Source of the DNA: Arthrobacter sp. StoSoilB19
GTDB lineage: Bacteria > Actinomycetota > Actinomycetes > Actinomycetales > Micrococcaceae
Assembly: GCF_019977275.1 (NCBI RefSeq)
Contig: NZ_AP024650.1
Span: forward strand, 2,728,001-2,792,000
Direction: 5' to 3'
Length of the DNA: 64,000 bases
A model generated the notes under the pieces. It saw only the letters and a list, made by a program, of their open reading frames with translations. It did no database searches and had not been told where the DNA came from. Shown one piece after another: positions 26,862 through 34,997 of this stretch (position 1 is the stretch's first letter; every line of letters starts with the position of its first letter). A program made the position numbers and the translations under genes.

Positions 26862-27674
26862 ATGATCCAACCCGCTTCGAGCTACAACGATGACCTGCGC
26901 CTGGCCCATGTCCTGGCCGACTCCGTGGATGACCAGACCATGAGCCGCTTCAAGGCCCTGGACCTCCACGTTGAGACCAAGCCGGACCTGACGCCGGTCA
27001 CCGACGCGGACAAGGCCGCCGAGGAAGCCATCCGGGGCCAGCTCTCCCGTTCACGCCCCCGCGACGCCGTCCTGGGCGAGGAATTCGGCAGCACCGGCCA
27101 CGGTTCCCGGCGCTGGATCATCGACCCCATTGACGGAACCAAGAACTTTGTCCGCGGCGTTCCCGTATGGGCCACGCTGATCGCCCTCGTGGATGAGGGC
27201 GAACCGGTGGTGGGCGTCGTCAGCGCCCCGGCCCTGGGCAAGCGCTGGTGGGCGGCGAAAGGCATGGGCGCGTACATGGGCAGGTCCCTTGCCGCCGCCA
27301 CCCGCCTCCGCGTGTCCAACGTGTCGAAGCTTTCCGACGCCTCCCTCTCCTACTCCAGCCTGGGCGGGTGGAAGGAACGCGGAAACCTTGACGAGTTCCT
27401 CGGCCTTACCGAGGACGTTTGGCGGACCCGGGCCTACGGGGATTTCTGGTCGTATTGCATGGTGGCCGAGGGCTCCGTGGACATCGCCTGCGAACCCGAG
27501 CTGAACCTCTATGACATGGCTGCCCTGGTGCCGATCGTGGTGGAGGCCGGCGGCCGGTTCACATCCCTGGAAGGCGAGGACGGCCCGTTCGGCGGGAACG
27601 CCCTGGCCACGAACTCAATCCTGCACTCGGAGGTCCTGCACCGATTGAACCCGTACCTGGACGATCTGCTGTAA
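26862..27674 (+). CDS. hisN: Histidinol-phosphatase (inositol-monophosphatase fold)
   Basis: The 270-residue protein has the metal-binding motifs [15 protein letters not shown] and [12 protein letters not shown] (about 88-99), and a C-terminal [15 protein letters not shown] motif. The FIG-superfamily HisN removes phosphate from histidinol phosphate in histidine synthesis in actinobacteria. The context after aroA and rsgA is the usual actinobacterial arrangement and favours HisN over a general inositol monophosphatase. An intrinsic terminator follows. Confidence 0.9.
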   Translation: MIQPASSYNDDLRLAHVLADSVDDQTMSRFKALDLHVETKPDLTPVTDADKAAEEAIRGQLSRSRPRDAVLGEEFGSTGHGSRRWIIDPIDGTKNFVRGVPVWATLIALVDEGEPVVGVVSAPALGKRWWAAKGMGAYMGRSLAAATRLRVSNVSKLSDASLSYSSLGGWKERGNLDEFLGLTEDVWRTRAYGDFWSYCMVAEGSVDIACEPELNLYDMAALVPIVVEAGGRFTSLEGEDGPFGGNALATNSILHSEVLHRLNPYLDDLL

Positions 27675-27706
27675 CTCACGCGCTTTCCACGTTTGAACGA
27701 ATAATG

Positions 27707-27744
27707 CGACGCCGGACACCTCCCAAGGCAGGTGCCCGGCGTCG
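27707..27744 (+). terminator. Rho-independent terminator of aroA-rsgA-hisN
   Basis: The near-perfect 15-bp stem (CGACGCCGGACACCT with its complement, one mismatch) has an 8-base loop and is followed by TTTATT. It starts 33 bp after the hisN stop. Confidence 0.85.
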
Positions 27745-27825
27745 TTTATTCGGGGGCGCGTAACAAAGCCCTTAACAATTGCCGCGGCTTCAGTCCTGGC
27801 CGCCCCATGTCCTACGCTTTTATGC

Positions 27826-27950
27826 AGGTCACGAGTGCCAGCGCAAAACCCCGGTTTGCTGGCCGGCAACCCTCCATTCGCGGTGGGGTGCCCCGGGTGA
27901 CGACCAGGCCGGTCCGGAGCGGATGCGGCAAGCGCGGATTCCACTATGCC
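27826..27950 (+). ncRNA. SAM-IV-type S-adenosylmethionine riboswitch
   Basis: The leader closes with a P1 helix of GGTC (27827-27830) and GACC (near 27902). It contains the SAM-I/IV-like core: AGTGCCAGCG, a GCCAGC/GCTGGC hairpin, CCGGCAACCC and GGTGGGGTGCCCCGGGTGA. A GC-rich 3' part follows that can form the extra SAM-IV pseudoknot. The pattern agrees with the actinobacterial SAM-IV class as I remember it. It lies directly before the class V aminotransferase GTG and presumably turns the gene down when SAM is plentiful. Confidence 0.8.
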
Positions 27951-27976
27951 GGAGTCCTGTACCAAGTGAGGTCTCT

Positions 27977-29395
27977 GTGACAACTGCCACCGTCTCCCCC
28001 CAGCCCGTCATTGCCGAAGCTGCCGTCCCCCAAGCACGCCACGCCGCAGCCGGCCGGCCGCTCGCTGCCGTCACCGGCGCCGAAATCCAGGCGCCCCTGA
28101 TTTCAGGCGGCCACGTGCGGTACGCCAACCTCGATTACGGCGCCTCCGCCCCGGCACTGTCCGTAGTATCGGCTTACCTGAATGAGATCCTCCCCTACTA
28201 CGCCAGCGTCCACCGCGGGGCAGGATACGCATCCCAGATCAGCACCTCCGTGTACGAGAACGCGCGCAGCATCGTCAGGGATTTCGTGGGCGGCCGCCCG
28301 GATGATTCGGTCATCTTCACCCGCAACACGACGGATTCGCTGAACCTGCTGGCCGGCTGCCTTCCCGTGACCGATGGCCGCCACGACGGCGAAGTGCTGT
28401 ACCTGGACATCGAACACCACGCCAATCTCCTGCCGTGGCAGGGCGTCCCGCACCGCAGCATCGTCGCCGCCGACACCATCACCGGCACCCTTGAGGCCGT
28501 ACGTGCCGAGCTTGGACAGGGCGGTGTCAGCTTGGTCGCGGTCACCGGGGCCTCCAACGTGACCGGCGAAATCCTCCCCATCCGGGCGCTGGCCGCGCTG
28601 GCCCACGAACATGGCGCACGGATCGTGGTGGATGCGGCCCAGCTCGCGCCGCACCGCCGCATAGACATCAGCGCGGATGACGTCGACTACCTCGCCTTCT
28701 CAGGCCACAAGCTGTACGCGCCCTTCGGCGCCGGCGTCCTGGTGGGGCGCCCGGACTGGCTGGACGCCGGCGTCCCGCACCTCGCCGGCGGCGGCGCCGT
28801 CAAGGAAGCCAGGCTCGACGGCGTCAGCTGGGCCACCGGCCCGGCCCGCCATGAGGGGGGCTCGCCGAACGTCCTGGGGGCCGCCACGCTGGCCCGCGCC
28901 ACCCAGGTCATTGCCGGCCTGGACCAGGAACGCTGGCACGCCCACGAGTCCGCCATCCGCTCCTTCCTGGTGGAGGGACTCCAGCGGATCGACGGCGTCA
29001 CGGTTCACCAGATCTTCAAGGACACCAACCCCGAAACGGACACCATCGGGGTGGTCAACTTCTCCGTCGAGGGTTACGACGCAGGACTGGTGGCGGCGTA
29101 CCTTTCGGCAGAGCATGGCGTGGGCCTGCGTGACGGGCGCTTCTGCGCCCATCCCCTGCTGAAGCGCCTGGGCCTGCCGTCCGGTTCCCTCCGCGCCAGC
29201 TTCGGCGTCGGTTCGCGCCTGGAAGATGCCGAGCGCCTGCTGGCCGGCATCCAGGCGCTCCGGAGCAACGGGCTGGGCTGGGACTACGTGGTGGACGCAG
29301 GCCGCTGGGTCCCTGCCAACGACACCCGCACCTACCCGCACTGGGCGCCCAACACCCCTGGAACAGCCGGCGCAGCGCCCTGCATCGACGACTGA
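27977..29395 (+). CDS. Class V aminotransferase-fold PLP enzyme (cysteine desulfurase-like)
   Basis: The 472-residue fold-type I enzyme has the PLP lysine at Lys245 in SGHKLYAPFG, the preceding DAAQLAPHRRID, and VHRGAGYAS near the start. These are features of the NifS/SufS/CsdA-like group. The GTG at 27977 follows GTGAGG. The SAM riboswitch in its leader indicates a role in methionine, cysteine or other sulfur metabolism. The exact reaction (desulfuration, C-S lyase or transamination) cannot be decided. Cytoplasmic. Confidence 0.88.
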   Translation: MTTATVSPQPVIAEAAVPQARHAAAGRPLAAVTGAEIQAPLISGGHVRYANLDYGASAPALSVVSAYLNEILPYYASVHRGAGYASQISTSVYENARSIVRDFVGGRPDDSVIFTRNTTDSLNLLAGCLPVTDGRHDGEVLYLDIEHHANLLPWQGVPHRSIVAADTITGTLEAVRAELGQGGVSLVAVTGASNVTGEILPIRALAALAHEHGARIVVDAAQLAPHRRIDISADDVDYLAFSGHKLYAPFGAGVLVGRPDWLDAGVPHLAGGGAVKEARLDGVSWATGPARHEGGSPNVLGAATLARATQVIAGLDQERWHAHESAIRSFLVEGLQRIDGVTVHQIFKDTNPETDTIGVVNFSVEGYDAGLVAAYLSAEHGVGLRDGRFCAHPLLKRLGLPSGSLRASFGVGSRLEDAERLLAGIQALRSNGLGWDYVVDAGRWVPANDTRTYPHWAPNTPGTAGAAPCIDD

Positions 29396-29497
29396 CGCCG
29401 GAGACCGGCCACTCCTGTTTCAGCCGGCTGACCGTGCGTCAGGGGAATGCGGTAAATTCGAAAGGTACCGCAGGACGTCAGCTGAAGGAGGCCACGC

Positions 29498-30256
29498 GTG
29501 GTTCGGGGTGGCCCCAAGCTTGATCACGGGCGGCGCAGGGAACTGGGCCGGAGCTTCCAGGACGGCGGCAGGCACTACCAGCGCGTCCGGCCCGGCTACC
29601 CTGAGGAGTCCGCCCGGTGGCTGGTGCCCGCCGACGCCCATGAAGCCCTCGACGTTGGTGCCGGTACCGGAAAGTTCACCGCGCTGCTGCTGGACATGGG
29701 GCTGGACGTCACGGCCGTGGACCCCTCGGCGGACATGCTCGCCCAGCTCACGGAACACTACCCGGCTGCCACGGCGATGCCGGGGACTGCCGAGGCGACA
29801 GGCCTGCCCGACGCCAGCTTCGACGTCGTCACCGTAGCCCAGGCGTGGCACTGGTGCGACGCCCTGGCGGCAAGCACCGAACTGGCCCGCGTGCTGCGCC
29901 CGCACGGAACCCTCGGCCTGGTGTGGAACCAGCTGGACACCTCAGTGCCCTGGGTGCACCGGCTCTCCCGGATCATGCACGCAGGCGACGTCTACCGGCC
30001 GGGGCACAAGCCCGTCATCGGCCCGGAGTTCCAGGGGCTCGAAGGGCATGTCACCCACTGGCAGGACACAGTGGACACCACGGACCTGATGGAACTCACT
30101 AAATCCCGCAGCTACTACCTCCGGGCCGGCGAGTCAACGCGGGCCAAGGTCCTGGCCAACCTGGACTGGTACCTGCACGAACACCTTGCCTACACCCCTG
30201 ACCAGGAAATCGACCTTCCCTACCTCACCCTGGCTTGGCGGGCCGTCAAGGCATGA
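29498..30256 (+). CDS. Class I SAM-dependent methyltransferase
   Basis: The 252-residue Rossmann methyltransferase has motif I DVGAGTGKFT (about 52-61), the acidic motif II residue in VTAVDPSADM and the post-motif VAQAWHWCD. The GTG start has an AAGGAGG site. It belongs to the UbiE/Coq5-like group, substrate unknown. It lies about 100 bp after the riboswitch-controlled aminotransferase and may share its transcript, which would place a SAM user under SAM control. Confidence 0.9.
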   Translation: MVRGGPKLDHGRRRELGRSFQDGGRHYQRVRPGYPEESARWLVPADAHEALDVGAGTGKFTALLLDMGLDVTAVDPSADMLAQLTEHYPAATAMPGTAEATGLPDASFDVVTVAQAWHWCDALAASTELARVLRPHGTLGLVWNQLDTSVPWVHRLSRIMHAGDVYRPGHKPVIGPEFQGLEGHVTHWQDTVDTTDLMELTKSRSYYLRAGESTRAKVLANLDWYLHEHLAYTPDQEIDLPYLTLAWRAVKA

Positions 30257-30301
30257 CGGCGCATCCCGTATGGCGCCTGCAGAGCCGGTAGGCTTGGATT
30301 C

Positions 30302-31015
30302 GTGAAGACCAGCGCGCCCTCCTCCTCGATCGAGGATTACGTCAAGGTCATTTATTCCTTTACCGAATGGCAGGACAAGCCCATCACGTCCTCCCAGCTC
30401 GCACAGCGGCTGGGGGTGGCAAATTCCTCGGTGTCGGAAATGGTCCGCAAACTCAAGGACCAGGGCCTGGTGGACCACAAGCCCTACAGCGCCGTCACGC
30501 TGACCGAGGCCGGCCTGCGGCTGGCGCTGTCCATGGTCCGGCGCCACCGGCTGATCGAGACATACCTTGTCCAGCGGCTCGGATACAGCTGGGACGAAGT
30601 CCACGATGAGGCTGAACAACTCGAACACGCCGTGTCGGACACGTTCATCGAACGGGTCGCCGCCAAGCTCGGGGACCCGAAGCGTGACCCGCACGGCGAT
30701 CCAATCCCCACGGCGGACGGGCAGGTGCTGATGCCGCGCGCGCACCTCCTCGCCGAGCTGGACCAGGGACATACCGGCAGGATCACCCGGATCAGCGACG
30801 ACAACCCGGAACTGCTGCGCTACCTGGCCGCCCAGGCCATCGACCTTGATGCGGACGTCGAGGTGGTGGGACGGCGGCCTTTCGGCGGAGCCCTGGTGGT
30901 GCGGATCGGTGGTCCCGGCGGCGCCCGTGAGTACGATTTCGCTGAGGAAATCGCCTCGGCGCTCTGGGTCTCCAGCGACGCGCCGCATGCCGGCTGCGCC
31001 CTGGACGGGCTCTGA
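30302..31015 (+). CDS. DtxR/MntR-family metal-dependent transcriptional regulator
   Basis: The 237-residue protein has an N-terminal winged helix (SSSIEDYVKVIYSFTEWQ, then LGVANSSVSEMVRKLKDQGL), a metal-binding dimerisation domain with MVRRHRLIETYL and EVHDEAEQLEHAVSD, and a C-terminal FeoA/SH3-like domain. The layout matches MntR/DtxR/IdeR repressors that sense Mn(II) or Fe(II). Manganese is favoured by the RHRLIE signature but not proven. GTG start. The first crcB gene begins 2 bp after its stop. Confidence 0.92.
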   Translation: MKTSAPSSSIEDYVKVIYSFTEWQDKPITSSQLAQRLGVANSSVSEMVRKLKDQGLVDHKPYSAVTLTEAGLRLALSMVRRHRLIETYLVQRLGYSWDEVHDEAEQLEHAVSDTFIERVAAKLGDPKRDPHGDPIPTADGQVLMPRAHLLAELDQGHTGRITRISDDNPELLRYLAAQAIDLDADVEVVGRRPFGGALVVRIGGPGGAREYDFAEEIASALWVSSDAPHAGCALDGL

Positions 31016-31016
31016 C

Positions 31017-31424
31017 GTGGCGCTGCCCACCGCCCGTGCCTGGCTGGCTGTCGCCGCCGGCGGACTGATCGGCAGTGAGCTGCGCTACGGGCTGGGCCTG
31101 GCGTTTCCGGACGTGCCCGGTTCGGTCCCGTGGGCCACGCTGGGCATCAACATCAGCGGCAGTTTCGTCCTCGCGGCTTTGACCACCGTCTGGATGGCAC
31201 GCCCGCACACGGCCTTCTGGCTGCGCGCCGGCATCGGGCCGGGCCTGCTGGGTTCCTTCACCACCTTTTCCGCGGTCATTTTCGCCTCCGACCAGTTGGC
31301 ACGCGCGGGTGAGCACCCCGTATGGCTCCTTTACCTGGGCTTGTCGCTGTTGCTCGGCCTTTCGGCGGCAGGCCTGGGCTGGCGCACCGGAAGGCTCATC
31401 GCCCGGAACCGGGGCCCGGCATGA
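31017..31424 (+). CDS. crcB: Fluoride exporter CrcB (first of a pair)
   Basis: The 135-residue protein has about four membrane helices and the CrcB motifs GGLIGSELRYG, GINISGSFVL and GLLGSFTTFSAV. CrcB/Fluc proteins form dual-topology dimeric fluoride channels. Actinobacteria often encode two paralogues that pair as a heterodimer. The GTG at 31017 gives the family N-terminus. The stop overlaps the second crcB (ATGA). No fluoride riboswitch is visible, and the pair appears to be read from the DtxR-type gene's transcript. Confidence 0.93.
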   Translation: MALPTARAWLAVAAGGLIGSELRYGLGLAFPDVPGSVPWATLGINISGSFVLAALTTVWMARPHTAFWLRAGIGPGLLGSFTTFSAVIFASDQLARAGEHPVWLLYLGLSLLLGLSAAGLGWRTGRLIARNRGPA

Positions 31425-31819
31425 TCACGGCAGCCCTGGTGGGAGTGTTTGGCGTGGCCGGGGCGCTGCTGCGGTTCGGGATCGACAGCTGGTTCGCACA
31501 CCACAGCAGCATCCGCAGCGTCCGCACCGATGGCCGTGCGGCGTTGCACTGGCCCTGGGCCACCCTGCTGGTCAACGTCGTCGGCTGCTTCATCATCGGT
31601 CTGGCACACGGCCTGACCGCCGGGCTGGGACTGGGCGCGGAATGGCAGGTGGTTTTGGCCACCGGACTGGCCGGCGGACTTACCACCTTCAGTTCGTGGA
31701 CCACCGCCACCATCCGCTTGCTCAGCGAAGCACGGTTCGGCGCCGCGGCCCTGAACGTGGCAGTCAACCTGGGCCTTGGCTTTGCTGCCGCGTCCGCTGG
31801 CATAGCACTCGCTTCCTAG
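31421..31819 (+). CDS. crcB: Fluoride exporter CrcB (second of a pair)
   Basis: The 132-residue, four-helix protein has VAGALLRFGID, LLVNVVGCFIIG and GLAGGLTTFSSWT. It is homologous to but clearly diverged from the upstream CrcB, which it overlaps by 4 bp. The two likely assemble as antiparallel subunits of one fluoride channel. Reading the pair as a heterodimer is inference from other duplicated crcB loci. Confidence 0.93.
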   Translation: MITAALVGVFGVAGALLRFGIDSWFAHHSSIRSVRTDGRAALHWPWATLLVNVVGCFIIGLAHGLTAGLGLGAEWQVVLATGLAGGLTTFSSWTTATIRLLSEARFGAAALNVAVNLGLGFAAASAGIALAS

Positions 31820-31881
31820 CGACGCTGTTCCCGTTGGGGGCCCGGCCGGCGATTTGGCGGCCTCCCGTATGGTGGAAGGTG

Positions 31882-32259
31882 ATGATCAGCAGACGCGACG
31901 CCGCAATAACCCTTGATGTTCCCCTTGAGATGGCGCAGCGCCACGGCCTGCCGAAGTGGATGACGGAGGCCGAACTCCGCGCCATCCTCGACAATCCTCC
32001 GCCATGGCTGGTGCAGTCACGCGCCAACCGGACGGGCAAGCGGCCGGTGTGGGTGCACCTGGAATGCGCCGTCTGTGGCTATGAGGAGGCGGCCCGGCCC
32101 AAGAAGTGGTGGCCGGACTTCACCTACGTGGTATGCAGCCATCATGCGCCTTCCGATGTTCCCGCCGTCCGCCCCGGGTGCGTCCGCAGCGAGTACGACG
32201 GCGTGGGGACCCGTTTCGTGGGCATCGCGGACGTGGAAGCGCCTCCGGTCCGTCCTTAG
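31882..32259 (+). CDS. Conserved hypothetical protein with a Cys pair
   Basis: The 125-residue protein starts MISRRDAAITLDVPLEM and contains WMTEAELRAILDNPPPWL, a CAVCGYE Cys pair, an Arg/Lys/Trp segment (ARPKKWWPDF) and VVCSHH near the C-terminus. Three Cys and a His pair could form a small zinc site. I do not recognise a named family. A GTG one codon upstream is an alternative start, with GGTGGAAGG as ribosome site. It converges on the S1C protease gene. Confidence 0.7.
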   Translation: MISRRDAAITLDVPLEMAQRHGLPKWMTEAELRAILDNPPPWLVQSRANRTGKRPVWVHLECAVCGYEEAARPKKWWPDFTYVVCSHHAPSDVPAVRPGCVRSEYDGVGTRFVGIADVEAPPVRP

Positions 32260-32308
32260 GCCCGCCCCAGGTGACGTGCCCCGGGGACCTTCGGGCCGGC
32301 GTCGGGCA

Positions 32309-33292
32309 TTATCCTGCGCCGTTGCCTGTCATTTCTTCCGGGACGGCGGTGAGGTGCAACTCGGCGCCGTCGCGGAGTACCTTCACGTCCAGCGGCTCGC
32401 CGATGGCATCGGAAAACAGGAGCCGCTGCAGGCTTTCGGCGTTGCTGACGGGACGGCCTCCGGCGGTGACGATAATGTCACCCGCGGTAAGGCCTGCTTT
32501 GTCCGCCGGCGAACCGGGCAGCACCTCCACGACGCGGAGCCCTTCGCGCAGCCCGCTGCGGATCACAGCGCTGGGGTTGAGCTGGATGGGCGTGCTGACA
32601 AGGCCCAGGTAGGCACGGCGTACCCTCCCGTCTGACAGGAGCGCGGAGATGATCCTGCGGGTGGTGGCATTGATTGGTATGGCGAGCCCCAGCCCGGCGC
32701 CCGCCACTGCGGTGTTGATGCCGACGATCCTGGAGTGCGTGTCCGCCAGCGCTCCACCGGAGTTGCCTGGGTTCAGCGCTGCGTCCGTCTGGATAACGTC
32801 CTCGATCACTCTCCTGTTGCCGCCCGCCCAGACTGGAATGGCCCGGCCCAAACCGCTGACCACGCCCGCGGTGACTGACCCCGCCAGGCCCAGTGGGTTT
32901 CCGACGGCAATCACAAGCTGGCCCACGCGCAGGGTCTCGGCCGCGCCGAACTGAGCAGGTGGCACCTTGGGCCGCGAACCGTGGACCACTGCTAGATCGG
33001 ACAGGGGGTCGGCTCCCACCAGTTCCAGTTCCATCCGGCTCCCGTCTCCAAACACCGCAAAACCGTGCCGGGTGCCTGCCACGACGTGTGAGTTGGTGAG
33101 CAGGTATCCGTCCTCCGTGAAGAGAACGGCCGAGCCGGCGCCCACCCTCACCCTGCCGTTGCCCCTATTCGCGGTCATCTCGATGGCTGCCACGTGGGGC
33201 GTAACCGCTGCCGCGACACGCATGACCGTTTGCGAGTACGAGTCCAGGACGTCCTCGTCTCCGGTGGATATGGGTTCCCGCGCCTGTTCCAT
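32309..33292 (-). CDS. S1C trypsin-like serine protease with PDZ domain (HtrA-like)
   Basis: The 327-residue protein has the triad His69 (TNSHVVAG), Asp99 (LSDLAVV) and Ser178 (NPGNSGG). A PDZ domain (about 235-320) contains VVEVLPGSPADKAGL. No signal peptide or membrane helix is visible, so it may act in the cytoplasm, unlike classical HtrA/DegP. The ATG at 33292 follows GGAGGTG and was preferred to the longer frame. It opens the cluster of stress-type genes and is divergent from the first PPOX gene. Confidence 0.9.
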   Translation of the reverse strand: MEQAREPISTGDEDVLDSYSQTVMRVAAAVTPHVAAIEMTANRGNGRVRVGAGSAVLFTEDGYLLTNSHVVAGTRHGFAVFGDGSRMELELVGADPLSDLAVVHGSRPKVPPAQFGAAETLRVGQLVIAVGNPLGLAGSVTAGVVSGLGRAIPVWAGGNRRVIEDVIQTDAALNPGNSGGALADTHSRIVGINTAVAGAGLGLAIPINATTRRIISALLSDGRVRRAYLGLVSTPIQLNPSAVIRSGLREGLRVVEVLPGSPADKAGLTAGDIIVTAGGRPVSNAESLQRLLFSDAIGEPLDVKVLRDGAELHLTAVPEEMTGNGAG

Positions 33293-33339
33293 GACGCACC
33301 TCCGGTCTGGTGCCGCTTCCGGCAATCCATGCCCTTTAC

Positions 33340-33353
33340 GGGTCCTTACGGGA
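33340..33353 (-). promoter_or_regulatory. Possible DosR-type half site upstream of the S1C protease
   Basis: GGGTCCTTA resembles the left half of GGGACTTTAGTCCC but the right half is not conserved. Its centre is about 54 bp upstream of the protease ATG, a distance similar to the better boxes in this cluster. Weak on its own. Confidence 0.25.
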
Positions 33354-33454
33354 GACAACAATGGCCGGGCACGGTCCACTCCCGGTGGAGCTACGCCGTG
33401 GGTGAACGCCGGCAGTGCGGTGCGGTGCGGCTGTCAAGGCTTTAGGATCGGAGC

Positions 33455-33919
33455 ATGACTGACTCCCCTGCAGGGTCTCAAACGGAAATACTGAACGCTG
33501 AGGAGTGCTGGCGGTACCTTCGGTCCTCCTATATCGGGCGGCTGGCGGTCATCAACGGTGACGTTCCCGAGATTTTTCCCGTGAATTTTTCGGTCGCCGG
33601 TGACACCCTGCTGTTCCGCACGGCGCCGGGGACCAAGCTCCGTGCCCTGCTCAGCGGCTCGGTTGCCGCCTTGGAGGTGGACGGCCTCAACCCATACGCC
33701 ACTCAGGTCTGGAGCGTTGTCGCCAAGGGCAGGCCGCAGCCATTCGATGAAGCCAGCATGAAGCTTCCGGAGGAAGACGCCGACAGGGAACCTTGGGAAC
33801 CGGGGATCAAGGACCACCTGGTGGCCATTACCCCCACCGATATCACCGGCCGCCGTTTCGCTGTCACGCCGCGGACCCGCTGGTGGCCGCCGGTCGATTT
33901 TTCCGCCGACTGGCTGTAG
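33455..33919 (+). CDS. PPOX-fold flavin/F420-binding protein (paralogue 1)
   Basis: The 154-residue split-barrel protein has the family pattern ECWRYLRSSYIGRLAV, IFPVNFSVAGDTLLFRT and GTKLRAL, and ends ITGRRFAVTPRTRWWP. Pyridoxamine-phosphate-oxidase-like proteins bind FMN, F420 or heme, and several belong to the mycobacterial dormancy regulon. It differs from paralogues 2 and 3 in lacking the FPWQ segment; it has EPWEPG instead. Substrate unknown. Confidence 0.88.
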   Translation: MTDSPAGSQTEILNAEECWRYLRSSYIGRLAVINGDVPEIFPVNFSVAGDTLLFRTAPGTKLRALLSGSVAALEVDGLNPYATQVWSVVAKGRPQPFDEASMKLPEEDADREPWEPGIKDHLVAITPTDITGRRFAVTPRTRWWPPVDFSADWL

Positions 33920-33931
33920 CGGCCTGCGGTC

Positions 33932-34987
33932 TCACGCCGTGATGATCACTTTGAGGGCCTTGGTTTCGGCTGCCCGGGAAAACGTGTCGTAGGCGTCAAG
34001 GAACTGGTCGAAACTGAAATGGTGCGTGGCGAACTTCTCCGCCCTGATCTTTCCCTGGGCCACAAGCTTGAGCAGCATGGGCGTCGTGTTGGTATTCACC
34101 AGCCCCATGCTGATGTTGATGTTTTGGATCCACAGGTTTTCCAGGTGCAGCTCCACCGGTTTTCCGTGCACCCCAACGTTCGCCACCGATCCACCCGGCC
34201 GCACTATGTCGGTGCACATGCCAAATGTTGCCGGCACGCCAACAGCTTCGATGGCCACATCGACGCCCTGTCCGCCGGTCAGGGCCAGGACCTGTTCCTT
34301 CCAGTCACTGCTGCCGGAAAGGACAGTGTCCGTGGCGCCGAACTCCCTTGCCTTCGCCAGGCGGTTGGCGTCCAGGTCGATGGCCACCACAGTCGCTGCG
34401 CCGTACAGTCCTGCCGTGGTGATCGCCGCCAGGCCCACCGGCCCGGCACCAACAACGGCCACGGTGTCGCCGGGCTTCACCCGGCCGTACTGGACACCTA
34501 TTTCGAATCCGGTGGGGAGGATATCGGAGAGCATGACGGCCTGTTCGTCGCTGACGCCCGCGGGCAGCAGGTGCAGCGAGTTTTCGGCGTACGGCACGCG
34601 GACATACTCCGCCTGGGTCCCGTCGATCAGGTGTCCGAAGATCCACCCGGTGCCTTCCTGGCCCTCGCCTCCCAGGCAGTGCGAATAGAGTCCGGTCTTG
34701 CAGTTGGCACAGTGGCCGCAGGATTTGATGCACGAGATGATGACACGGTCATTCACCTTCAGGCCGGTCACGGAAGGCCCGGTTTCCACGATGGTTCCCA
34801 CCGCCTCATGTCCCAGGATCCGGCCCTTTTCGACGGCGGGTACGTCACCTTTGAGGATATGCAGGTCGGTGCCGCAGATCGTGGTGGTATCGACCTTGAC
34901 GATGACGTCGCCGGGTTGCTGGATCCGGGGGTCGGGGACATCAGTCCATGACTTGTCACCCGGGCCGCCGTAGACGAGGGCTTTCAT
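33932..34987 (-). CDS. Zinc-dependent alcohol dehydrogenase (threonine dehydrogenase-like MDR)
   Basis: The 351-residue medium-chain dehydrogenase has catalytic zinc residues in CGTDLHI and GHEAVG, a structural-zinc loop CIKSCGHCANCKTGLYSHC and a cofactor motif GAGPVGLAA with an acidic residue at the end of beta-2 (AIDLD) suggesting NAD. It is downstream of a polytopic membrane protein with a 10-bp gap, so the two form one operon. Mycobacterial dormancy loci also carry such dehydrogenases. The substrate is unknown. Confidence 0.9.
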   Translation of the reverse strand: MKALVYGGPGDKSWTDVPDPRIQQPGDVIVKVDTTTICGTDLHILKGDVPAVEKGRILGHEAVGTIVETGPSVTGLKVNDRVIISCIKSCGHCANCKTGLYSHCLGGEGQEGTGWIFGHLIDGTQAEYVRVPYAENSLHLLPAGVSDEQAVMLSDILPTGFEIGVQYGRVKPGDTVAVVGAGPVGLAAITTAGLYGAATVVAIDLDANRLAKAREFGATDTVLSGSSDWKEQVLALTGGQGVDVAIEAVGVPATFGMCTDIVRPGGSVANVGVHGKPVELHLENLWIQNINISMGLVNTNTTPMLLKLVAQGKIRAEKFATHHFSFDQFLDAYDTFSRAAETKALKVIITA

Positions 34988-34997
34988 GTGTCTCTCC

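Noticed and set aside
31000-31020. Fluoride riboswitch before crcB
   Set aside because: Only 1 bp separates the regulator stop from the crcB start codon and nothing resembling the crcB motif precedes it.
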